The notes: generated by a model not told the origin, from the letters alone. Shown: positions 1 to 4,775, numbered from the stretch's first letter. The stretch: 5,544 bases of DNA from Rubripirellula sp. (GCA_029287555.1 JARFQX010000612.1:1-5544), one strand, 5' to 3'. A program made the numbers and translations.

Positions 1-2
1 CA

Positions 3-185
3 GTTCCGAATCCGAAACTGGGAGCGAGAGACTTGAGCGACGAACAACAGAAAAGCATCGCCAGGCTAATGGTCGCGGCAATCCACCGATCGGCGGCTCG
101 CGATGCAGCACGATCGGAAGCCAGCAAAAAGGCGAAACCGCCAGCGCAGGAAATACCCCAGCGGGAGGCTGTCGATGAATCCTGA
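3..185 (+). CDS. C-terminal part of a small hypothetical protein, translationally coupled to DUF2924
   Basis: This frame is open from the left edge to a TGA at 183-185 and gives 60 residues, probably the 3' part of a gene that starts outside the window. The product is Ala/Arg/Lys/Gln-rich, with a predicted helix around LSDEQQKSIARLMVAAI and a charged, Pro-containing tail ending AVDES. A TTG at 33-35 with GGGAG at 20-24 in front (8-nt spacing) could be an internal start, giving a complete 50-aa protein. The frame overlaps the next start codon by 11 bp, which suggests translational coupling and one operon with the DUF2924 and recombinase genes. I do not recognise a domain. Small uncharacterised genes are common just upstream of DUF2924 genes, so a role in the same mobile-element module is inference only. 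Confidence 0.55.
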   Translation, partial: VPNPKLGARDLSDEQQKSIARLMVAAIHRSAARDAARSEASKKAKPPAQEIPQREAVDES

Positions 186-651
186 GACCAAACTGCGAGT
201 TGCCGAGTTAGACGACCTGACCATTGGTCAGCTAGCAAGCAAGTACGAGACCCTGTTCGGAGAGCAGTGTCGGTCCCGCAATCGCCGGTATTTGTATCGT
301 CGCGTCGCTTGGAAATTGCAGGCGGACGATGAAGGTGGCTTAAGCCAACGAGCGATCTTGCGTGCTGGTGTGATCGCGGACGAATCGCTGATCCGTGTGA
401 CACTACCCAAAGGTCGCAGTCGCCATCAGGATCGCGAACCGCTCGTGCCGGACAACTGGGATCGGCGGCTGCCTCCGCCGGGCAACCTGCTGGAGCGTCG
501 CTACAAGGGGCGCACACTTCGGGTGCTCGTGTTGACCGACGGTTTCGAATACGACGGAGAGCAGTACAAGTCGCTCACCGCCGTGGCAAAGGCCATCACC
601 GGATCCCACTGCAACGGCTTTCTGTTCTTCAAATTGGGGAGCAAGAAATGA
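175..651 (+). CDS. DUF2924 family protein
   Basis: The 158-residue product matches the DUF2924 pattern: an N-terminal helical part with LRVAELDDLTIGQL and RNRRYLYRRVAWKLQ (about residues 7-49), a linker, and a C-terminal part from residue 98 with RLPPPG, RRYKGRTLRV, a DGFEYDGEQYKSL stretch and the end AITGSHCNGFLFF. The family's biochemical role is unknown. It is known for sitting beside large serine recombinases in alphaproteobacteria and planctomycetes, as here. I chose the ATG at 175 over one at 103 because GGGAGG at 163-168 lies 6 nt before it, because the family begins near this point, and because the 103-174 extension is a low-complexity Arg/Lys stretch that covers the preceding gene. 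The stop overlaps the recombinase start in an ATGA (648-651). It looks intact. If it assists the recombinase, it now has no working partner in this window. Confidence 0.88.
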   Translation: MNPETKLRVAELDDLTIGQLASKYETLFGEQCRSRNRRYLYRRVAWKLQADDEGGLSQRAILRAGVIADESLIRVTLPKGRSRHQDREPLVPDNWDRRLPPPGNLLERRYKGRTLRVLVLTDGFEYDGEQYKSLTAVAKAITGSHCNGFLFFKLGSKK

Positions 652-1019
652 GCAGGAACGTAATCGAGTCGGCGATTCCCACGATTCGCTGCGCAATCTA
701 CACACGCAAGTCGACCGAGGAACGACTCGATCAAGAATTCAATTCGCTCGACGCGCAGCGTGAAGCCAGCGAAGCGTGCATCGCGAGCCAGAAAGCTGAG
801 GGATGGGTGTGCTTGCCCAAACTTTACGACGACGGTGGTTTCTCGGGAGGCAGTCTTGAAAGACGCCCGCTTGGGCGTGCGCTCCCAACAGAACCTCAAC
901 TTCTCGACGAACGTCGGGGCTATCGACGCAAGCTTCGTCCAGAAACGCGCCCCACTCGGCAGGCTCGTATTTCTCAACTGCCTGGAGGAATATCGATTTC
1001 GCTTTGGCCGGATCGGTAG
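648..1019 (+). pseudogene. Large serine recombinase, N-terminal fragment truncated by a rearrangement
   Basis: Only the first 72 or so residues (648 to about 863) resemble a recombinase. They contain the start of the resolvase catalytic domain: IRCAIYTRKSTEERLDQE, with Ser22 in the nucleophile position, NSLDAQREA, and YDDGGFSGGSLER. Family members normally continue with a PAL..LL segment, the rest of the catalytic domain, a recombinase domain and often a zinc ribbon, for roughly 500 residues. Here homology stops at about 855-866, and the frame runs on to a TGA at 1017-1019 only because it reads the antisense of a kinase gene. A GGGGAG at 636-641 and the ATGA overlap with DUF2924 support the start. 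Without the remaining catalytic residues and the DNA-binding part, the product cannot be an active recombinase. A short stable fragment may still be made. Confidence 0.85.
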
Positions 1020-1035
1020 GCATGTCCTGACTCAC
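856..1035 (-). pseudogene. Planctomycete Ser/Thr protein kinase, N-terminal fragment only
   Basis: On the minus strand a GTG at 1035 opens a frame whose first 60 residues have the typical N-terminus of planctomycete Ser/Thr kinases paired with ECF sigma factors: DPAKAKSIFLQAVEKY, AEWGAFLDEAC, then a helix ending EVEVLLGAHAQAGVFQ. In the family this short helical region precedes the Pkn2-type kinase domain, which is absent: at about 856 the sequence becomes antisense recombinase. GAAGGGAG lies only a few bases before the GTG, and an ATG at codon 5 (1023) is an alternative start with AGGA close in front. The sigma-4 fragment lies 70 bp upstream on the same strand, the usual sigma-then-kinase order. 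The open frame continues to 739, but that part has no kinase character. Confidence 0.8.
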
Positions 1036-1070
1036 TATCTCCCTTCAATAGACAGTGCGACGCGGCCTCC

Positions 1071-1100
1071 CGAGATGTCCCAAGATTTCCTGAGATTTCT
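1071..1100. repeat. Three degenerate 10-bp tandem repeats in the sigma-kinase leader
   Basis: On the plus strand the units are CGAGATGTCC, CAAGATTTCC and TGAGATTTCT, placed end to end. Read along the sigma-kinase transcript they are variants of GGAAATCTCG. They fill about half of the 70-bp gap between the sigma stop and the kinase start. A 10-bp period would place each unit on the same face of the helix, which suits a protein-binding array or the remains of one. That function is inference. Confidence 0.6.
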
Positions 1101-1105
1101 GAGAG

Positions 1106-1282
1106 CTACGTCGAAGTCGCCCCATCGCGGAGTCTGCTGAATAACCACGCTTTAGCGTAAGTCCAGTGGCGATAGGCGTTTGAGCGCGACAGGCCAATCG
1201 CGTCGGCAGCTTCCTCGACGGAAAGGCCGGCAAAGCATCGGAGTTTCGCTATCTCCGCTGCAGAGTAGTCCTGGCTCGACAT
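1106..1282 (-). pseudogene. ECF sigma factor (kinase-linked planctomycete type), region 4 only, as a 58-aa ORF
   Basis: An ATG at 1282 opens a 58-codon frame ending with TAG at 1108-1106. From about residue 5 it reads as sigma region 4: SAAEIAKLRCFAGLSVEEA, then the helix-turn-helix ADAIGLSRSNAYRHW, then TYAKAWLFSRLRD. This is the C-terminal signature of the sigma-70-like ECF factors (TIGR02999-like) that precede Ser/Thr kinases in planctomycetes. Full-length proteins are near 190 residues. Regions 1.2/2, which bind core polymerase and the -10 element, are missing, so it cannot act as a sigma factor. Upstream of about 1285 the sequence belongs to an unrelated frame. The ATG follows GAGG with no spacing, so it may not be a real start. 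The kinase N-terminus follows 70 bp downstream, showing this is a slice of one operon. Confidence 0.82.
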
Positions 1283-1487
1283 CCTCGTATTTCAACGTCT
1301 TGTTCTTGGTTCCGAGCGAATAAGGAATCGTCCTGGGAAGCTTCGTGGAAGCCACCTTCTCTCCGTCGACAGATAACACCAGGAGATCACGGGTCGAGAT
1401 TGTTTCCATCAGCCGTGATACTGTCGATTTCTGATTTCCAGATCCCGTTCCCGTACGTTGCCAGAATTTGTTGTTTATGGCAAGCAT
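1152..1487 (-). pseudogene. Unrecognised gene, 5' stub cut off by the sigma fragment
   Basis: An ATG at 1487 has GAGGGG (1500-1495) 7 nt in front, one of the better ribosome-binding sites in the window. It begins MLAINNKFWQRTGTG, followed by KSTVSRLMETIS and a plausible beta-strand run RDLLVLSVDGEKVAST. To about residue 68 (1285) the residue use looks like that of a real protein. Beyond that the frame is only the out-of-frame shadow of the sigma region 4 sequence and stops at 1152. I read it as the beginning of a gene whose 3' part was replaced at the same rearrangement. I recognise no family. The HNH gene upstream on the same strand ends at 1626, leaving 138 bp that hold nothing I can identify. 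Confidence 0.4.
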
Positions 1488-1625
1488 TCCGGTTCCCCTC
1501 GAATTTGGGTCACTTAATCGCGCAAATCAGCTTCACGATTTCGCAGATGCCTGGGATCTTCGGTTGATGATTCTACCGTAAGAGGTGTCGCCAAGCTGAT
1601 CCTATTGCGTCAGCCACAGGGCTTC

Positions 1626-2030
1626 TCAGAATTCGCCCAATTCAATCAAGTCCTGTCGCAATCGCACCAATCGCGGAGCGTTCATGTTGAGGAGACGCGC
1701 CGTCGCCCGCCCGACAGCGGTGCGACCAGCGACTACCCCGTTTTCAACTCTGAAATGCGCGTCCCATTGGTCATGCCTCGGATGGAAAATCGAAACCTTC
1801 TCGTTCGATAGAGGATCGATGCTCGAGAGGTTCGGTCCCTAATGATAATTGCACTCACTGCACGCCCAGGCGAGTCCTTCTGGGTCGTCAGACACTTCGT
1901 CGACATGTTGCTTTGCAATGATGTGGTCGACATGAAAAACGAGATAAGGGACCGCGGCCTCAGAGAAACGGAAGTATTCGCAACGGTTGCCCGCTCGTTC
2001 TCTAACCAAAGCGCGCGTCCTTGCGTCCAT
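1626..2030 (-). pseudogene. HNH endonuclease with in-frame amber codon and lost zinc Cys
   Basis: Reading through one TAG at 1841-1839 gives a continuous 135-codon gene of normal length for this small HNH family. The N-terminal part has MDARTRALVRERAGNRCEY, then HVDHII (His33-His36, the catalytic and metal motif) and CSECNYH (Cys57, Cys60, Asn61). After the stop the family sequence resumes in the same frame with GPNLSSIDP, IFHPRHDQWDAHF, and VGRATARLLNMN, ending LIELGEF. The stop replaces the expected Lys of the conserved NxHKGPNL stretch, a one-base change from AAG. The first zinc knuckle reads CEYF (codon 20, 1973-1971) where the family has CEYC, so a structural Cys is also lost. The start lies 3 bp past the stop of the 85-aa gene, so the two form an operon. 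Two independent lesions favour a dead gene over a sequencing error. Confidence 0.85.
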
Positions 2031-2033
2031 CGT

Positions 2034-2291
2034 TCAGTCAGAAGTGCGAAAGAAATGGCGACGGGTTTTTGCCTGGATTAGGCTGATGACCTCAGCGTCA
2101 TCCAGGTACGCCCGATACTCCGCATCCTCTTCTTGGGAAAGCTGGCCAAGGTTGGCTTTGCGACCCAATTCTTCGATGCGAGTCCGCAAAGAATCGTCGA
2201 TCTTCCAATCGACTAACTTCTGCGCCGACTGAGGCGTAAGCCAGCCAGAACTTGGGTCCAAAAGCTGATCAAGTGCGCTGATTGTTGACAT
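2034..2291 (-). CDS. Conserved small protein, partner gene of the HNH endonuclease
   Basis: The 85-residue protein starts MSTISALDQLLDPSSGWLTP and continues with a helix around QSAQKLVDWKIDD, then LGRKANLGQLSQEEDAEY and VISLIQAKTRRHF. I recognise the type: small acidic/helical proteins with 'LDP...LTPE.A..L', 'KAN.G.L..EE..EY..Y' and 'L.IKAR' landmarks, commonly encoded directly before a small HNH nuclease in planctomycetes and cyanobacteria. No activity is established to my knowledge. It looks complete, with no stop or frameshift, although the HNH gene after it is broken. There is no Shine-Dalgarno before the ATG. Instead a -10-like TACACT lies 6 bases upstream, consistent with a leaderless message. 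An antidote-like role toward the nuclease is possible but not shown by the sequence. Confidence 0.8.
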   Translation of the reverse strand: MSTISALDQLLDPSSGWLTPQSAQKLVDWKIDDSLRTRIEELGRKANLGQLSQEEDAEYRAYLDDAEVISLIQAKTRRHFFRTSD

Positions 2292-2296
2292 GAATT

Positions 2297-2359
2297 CAGT
2301 GTATCAGACGTTGGCGCGAATCGGCAAAAAACTCGCCGAGGATTCGCAACCAGTGTATC
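2297..2359. repeat. Two copies of CAGTGTATC, 54 bp apart
   Basis: The 9-mer CAGTGTATC occurs at 2297-2305 and 2351-2359 in the same orientation. The first copy covers the proposed -10 of the 85-aa/HNH operon. The pair could be an operator or a duplicated -10 element. A chance repeat of this length within 300 bp is not excluded. Confidence 0.35.
2298..2327 (-). promoter_or_regulatory. Candidate promoter of the 85-aa/HNH operon (near-leaderless)
   Basis: On the minus strand, TTGCCG (2327-2322) is followed after 18 bp by TACACT (2303-2298) with a TG one base before it, forming an extended -10. Only six bases (GAATTC) separate the -10 from the ATG at 2291, so transcription would start at or next to the start codon. 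The absence of a ribosome-binding site fits this. Confidence 0.4.
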
Positions 2360-2597
2360 TCGTTTGAATGTCCCCGCCAAACGAAAGTGTCAATTGGGGC
2401 TTCCGGCGGCGTCAGAATTGTGTCGGGCTTTGTACTCTGTTTTTACTTGGCTGCGAACTTCGTTACGACGCTCGAAACGTTGAAGCGAGGCTCTTCGGCC
2501 GAGCGTTCAGGTCCACCGATTGCGGTTACCTTTTTGCGAGGCGTGGATTTGCGAATAGCTGCAAAACGTTGGAAAAGTTGACAACAGTTGCAGGGGC
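2360..2597. other. No convincing gene
   Basis: Several open frames cross this stretch on both strands (for example 2387-2581 plus and 2443-2709 minus), but none shows a motif, a ribosome-binding site or a family I recognise. They share Arg/Ser/Cys-rich composition typical of non-coding reading. Together with 2292-2359, which holds the promoter candidate and the 9-bp repeats, this forms about 300 bp between the 85-aa gene and the long hairpin. It may be remnant or repeat-derived DNA. Confidence 0.4.
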
Positions 2598-2645
2598 GCA
2601 AAAGGGTAAGGCTAGGGGGTAACTCCCTGGCACTTACCCTTTTGT
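2598..2645. repeat. Long near-perfect hairpin (REP/MITE-like or bidirectional terminator)
   Basis: Bases 2598-2618 pair with 2624-2645. The outer arm is AAAAGGGTAAG against CTTACCCTTTT, extended by a C-G and a G-T pair. The inner arm is GCTAGGGG against TCCCTGGC, with two G-T pairs. The loop is GTAAC, and one A (2632) is bulged. That is a 21-bp stem with a single bulge. The A-run on one side and T-run on the other would let it act as a weak intrinsic terminator in either direction. Its size and regularity also fit a dispersed palindromic element. It lies 22 bp before the integrase fragment start. Confidence 0.75.
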
Positions 2646-2648
2646 CTT

Positions 2649-2663
2649 CTGACAGAGGGTCAG
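2649..2663 (+). promoter_or_regulatory. Small stem-loop that encloses the ribosome-binding site of the integrase fragment
   Basis: CTGAC (2649-2653) pairs with GTCAG (2659-2663) around the loop AGAGG. AGAGGG (2654-2659), 8 nt before the ATG at 2668, is the only Shine-Dalgarno-like sequence for that gene, and it lies in the loop and first pair. This could limit translation. The stem is only 5 bp, so the effect is uncertain. Confidence 0.3.
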
Positions 2664-2667
2664 GCAC

Positions 2668-3054
2668 ATGCCGCGTCTTTACCACCGACCGCCCAAATAT
2701 TGCCGCCACAAAGGCACCAATCAGGCCATCGTTTCAGCCCACGGCAAGCGGATCGATCTCGGCCCGCACGGCTCGCCTCAGAGCCATGCCAAGTACGAGC
2801 AGGTCCTGGAGCAATGGCAACGAGAACGAAACCAGATTGCGTCCGATCAATCCAAGACTTCCTCGCCGGATCCCGTCACCTCGGTAACTGCGCAGAGCCT
2901 GCGGGAAAAACGCAAAATGGGATCGCCCAACACCACAGCGTCTCTCGCTTCGTTTGCTCCCCGCAGTTGCCCTCGCCTCGCACGAGGCAAACAAGTGTGC
3001 GACATCGCGACGCGCGGGCCGAAGTCAAAGGCACTCTTCACGAAACGCGACTGA
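2668..3054 (+). pseudogene. Planctomycete tyrosine-type site-specific integrase, N-terminal fragment
   Basis: The 128-residue frame begins MPRLYHRPPKYCRHKGTNQA, then IVSAHGKRIDLGPHGSPQSH and AKYEQVLEQWQRERNQ. This matches the short N-terminal region of planctomycete site-specific integrases, typically 'PKYR.HK.SGQAVVT..G..YLGP..S..S..EYDRL..EW'. After about residue 60 the resemblance ends: no core-binding helices and none of the catalytic Arg, His-x-x-Arg or Tyr motifs follow, and the rest is Ser/Arg/Lys-rich to a TGA at 3052-3054. Full-length members are about 350-450 residues. No other frame through 3113 restores an integrase. I call it an inactive 5' fragment. AGAGGG at 2654-2659 supports the ATG. 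Alternatively the N-terminal unit is a small free-standing DNA-binding protein, which I think less likely. Confidence 0.55.
2975..2988. repeat. Short palindrome GCCTCG-CA-CGAGGC
   Basis: A perfect 6-bp inverted repeat with a 2-bp centre lies in the divergent tail of the integrase fragment. A wider pair, GTTTGC (2952-2957) and GCAAAC (2987-2992), could form an alternative outer stem. It may mark non-coding or repeat-derived DNA. No T-run follows, so an intrinsic terminator is unlikely. Confidence 0.3.
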
Positions 3055-3113
3055 TCTCGATTCGCCGTCTTGCGCAACGATGGTCCTGATCCAACATGGG
3101 ACCCTGCGAAAAG

Positions 3114-4019
3114 TCACTGTGAAAGGTAGTTGCTGACGTCGGGTAGGCCATGCCGTTCTTGGAAATTGGTGATCTTCATCATCCGTTGATCAAAATCGTT
3201 CATGGCCCATTCTTCCAGGCGGTCGGCGGTCTGCAGTAAGGCGTGATCTCCGCTTTGAGCGGCAAGCTGGCGCATCCGATTGACCGACTCTAAACGCTTC
3301 GAAAGTTTCCGTTCTTCGTTACGCACCTGCCGAGACAAAGCGTTCTCCGTGCCGGTCAGCTTCGGAGTTGCGCGGATGCGGGCTTCATCGGATCTAATAG
3401 GCGCGTCTAGATTGGCGGTGTTTTCAAGTCGGTTGAAATCGATGCGATCGGTAAACTGGCCGGTTTGATCACCCATCGTATCGTCCGAAATGTACGACGG
3501 ATCAAACTTCACCATCTGTCGGTCATAATGATCCTGGGCGCGACGATCCATTTCATCGGCAACTCGATTGAGGTTTTCATTGCCGTTTTTCCCACTGAGC
3601 GATCGGAGTTGATCTGAGATCCGCCTGCGGTGATTCAATTTGTTGAGCTCGCGGCTGCGATGGTGATCCAACGCGCCGCCGTCAATGACGGTCCTGCTAC
3701 GGACCATTCCTAGATCCGTGCCATTGGTCTTCCCAAACGATGCGGCAGCGGGCCTTGCACTCTCGACATGCGGTCCACCCTGGAGGGCTCCAGGTTTAGC
3801 TCGAACGGAGTTGCTGGCTTTGAAGCTCCCGCTATCACCTCGAACGCTTCGACCATTGCTTTGGACATTGCCGACGCCTTTGGAGCCGCCACCGGCAAAG
3901 GAGCGTTTGCCTCCGCGAGAGCCGCCGCGGCCGCCCTTGGCGAAGGTCTCACCGCCGCCAAGCACGAAACAAATGATAAGAGTGGTGGAAATCAAGATGA
4001 CTCGAACCGTACGTGACAT
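3114..4019 (-). CDS. Exported Gly-rich hypothetical protein with an internal helical duplication
   Basis: The 301-residue product has a Sec-type signal peptide: basic MSRTVR, a hydrophobic core VILISTTLIICFVL, and a likely cut after Ala27 (ETFA/KGG). Mature residues 28-65 are Gly/Arg/Ser-rich and probably disordered. Two predicted-helical segments follow, at about 125-172 and 238-283, and they align with each other: each has Arg-x-Leu near the start, a central turn (GKNGNENL and QSGDHALL), then a similar ADxxDRRAxDHYDRQMVKF / ADRLEEWAMNDFDQRMMKI stretch. The linker between them is Asp/Arg/Thr-rich. I recognise no named domain, and its job in the periplasm or at the cell surface is unknown. 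AGAGAG lies a few bases before the ATG. The stop is at 3116-3114. The gene looks intact and monocistronic, and is one of the few healthy genes here. Confidence 0.85.
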   Translation of the reverse strand: MSRTVRVILISTTLIICFVLGGGETFAKGGRGGSRGGKRSFAGGGSKGVGNVQSNGRSVRGDSGSFKASNSVRAKPGALQGGPHVESARPAAASFGKTNGTDLGMVRSRTVIDGGALDHHRSRELNKLNHRRRISDQLRSLSGKNGNENLNRVADEMDRRAQDHYDRQMVKFDPSYISDDTMGDQTGQFTDRIDFNRLENTANLDAPIRSDEARIRATPKLTGTENALSRQVRNEERKLSKRLESVNRMRQLAAQSGDHALLQTADRLEEWAMNDFDQRMMKITNFQERHGLPDVSNYLSQ

Positions 4020-4108
4020 ACCATTCTCTCTGTTGGGGATGTCCCGTGCGGCGATTCCATCGAAAGCGAGGCTGCCGGCCTATAGCTTCAGGCCTTATCC
4101 TCGGAACA

Positions 4109-4136
4109 AATCTATGCCGCAATCGCACCAAGTCAA
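4109..4136 (-). promoter_or_regulatory. Candidate promoter of the exported protein gene
   Basis: On the minus strand TTGACT (4136-4131) is followed after 16 bp by TAGATT (4114-4109). This would give a leader of about 80 nt before the ATG at 4019. The -35 is close to consensus and the -10 matches at four of six positions. It is a pattern match only. Confidence 0.3.
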
Positions 4137-4493
4137 ACGCACGCGGGATCGGCAGAGGCAAACTGTTGCGGTTTGTCACCTTCTTGTTGTTCCGTAGCAT
4201 CAAACGACTCGCGATTGCATCGGCCGGGGCACATATGTGCGGCCGTTGGAGTCAACCGAGGTTACGGCACTACGAATGCGCGTACTGGGAATCCTGCACA
4301 GAAGCACATTCCGGAACCGGCGAGAATTAGCCACCGTTGATGTTTTCGGTTGTCGGCGCCATCGGCGTCGAAGCAGTCGGCTTCTCCTCTCCGGCTCCAC
4401 ATTCCAACTCTCCGGGAACCCCGTCTCCCTGGCTCCCGCACTCGGACGCTTTTGCCGAAGGTCGCGACTTCAAACGATCCAGCGGCCTAACCA
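4137..4493. other. No convincing gene
   Basis: This is a non-coding or degraded stretch between divergently oriented genes. Frames are open on both strands, including a long minus frame covering 4327-4989. None has a start with a ribosome-binding site or a domain I recognise. The minus frame ends in a Glu/Pro/Thr-rich tail before a stop at 4327 that could be the remnant of a protein C-terminus. No tRNA cloverleaf, tandem repeat or clear terminator is visible. Confidence 0.4.
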
Positions 4494-4715
4494 ATGATGA
4501 AAACTCTCGCGTCTCTGATGCTGTGCCTTGCCGCATCCTTATCGGCCTTCCTGACCGCCGCGTATGGAGACGACAACAGCGAGGCCTCGTTGATCGGCGA
4601 ATGGCGAGTAGTCGCTTTAGAAGCGAGAGGAAACCGCAGCGGCGAACCATGTCGTGCACCGGAGCGACCGGCAGCGCTCTTGCAAATGGACAATCTTCGG
4701 CGGTCTCCCGGTTAG
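4494..4715 (+). pseudogene. Exported protein with TIGR03067-like start, truncated
   Basis: The 73-residue frame begins MMKTLASLMLCLAASLSAFL, a clear signal peptide, with a cut probably near TAAYG/DD. The mature protein opens SEASLIGEWRVVALEARG, which resembles the first strand of TIGR03067, a planctomycete lipocalin-like exported domain usually starting 'L.G.W.VV..E..G'. Members of that family run to about 120-150 mature residues. Here the similarity ends after about residue 50 and a TAG follows at 4713-4715. In the +2 frame, downstream bases read CKWTIFGG, similar to the family's next strand 'M.W.I.GD', so a frameshift between about 4640 and 4680 is possible. No Shine-Dalgarno sequence precedes the double ATG. 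The assignment to TIGR03067 is tentative; the exported, truncated nature is clearer. Confidence 0.55.
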
Positions 4716-4746
4716 GACTGCCGTTCTGACATGAAGGTCGTCTTGT

Positions 4747-4775
4747 TTGCCGGCATGGTTTTGCCCGGCTAGAAT
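4747..4775 (+). promoter_or_regulatory. Candidate sigma-70-type promoter of the antitoxin-like gene
   Basis: TTGCCG (4747-4752), a 17-bp spacer and TAGAAT (4770-4775) form one of the best promoter matches in the window. The start would fall near 4782, giving a leader of about 18 nt that carries the AAGGAG ribosome-binding site at 4788-4793. Confidence 0.45.

Noticed and set aside
739..855. Continuation of the kinase-fragment frame past 856
   Set aside because: Below 856 the frame is antisense to the recombinase and shows no kinase residues, so the fragment was ended at the junction.
1605..1811. Plus-strand frame of 68 codons
   Set aside because: It is antisense to the C-terminal half of the HNH gene, where conserved family sequence is clear on the minus strand.
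2598..2645. Integron attC site
   Set aside because: The hairpin lacks the paired R/L box layout with extrahelical bases and the terminal core triplets of attC sites, and no cassette array is present.
2443..2709. Minus-strand frame of 88 codons across the long hairpin
   Set aside because: It reads straight through the palindrome, has no recognisable motif, and is more easily explained as non-coding DNA that happens to be open.
3060..3113. Intrinsic terminator after the exported protein gene
   Set aside because: On the minus strand GGTCC and GGACC could pair over 5 bp with a 12-nt loop, but no T-run follows, so it is too weak to list.
3685..4197. Plus-strand frame of 170 codons
   Set aside because: It is antisense to the exported Gly-rich protein, and its Pro/Leu/Arg runs are the complement of Gly/Ala/Ser codons there.
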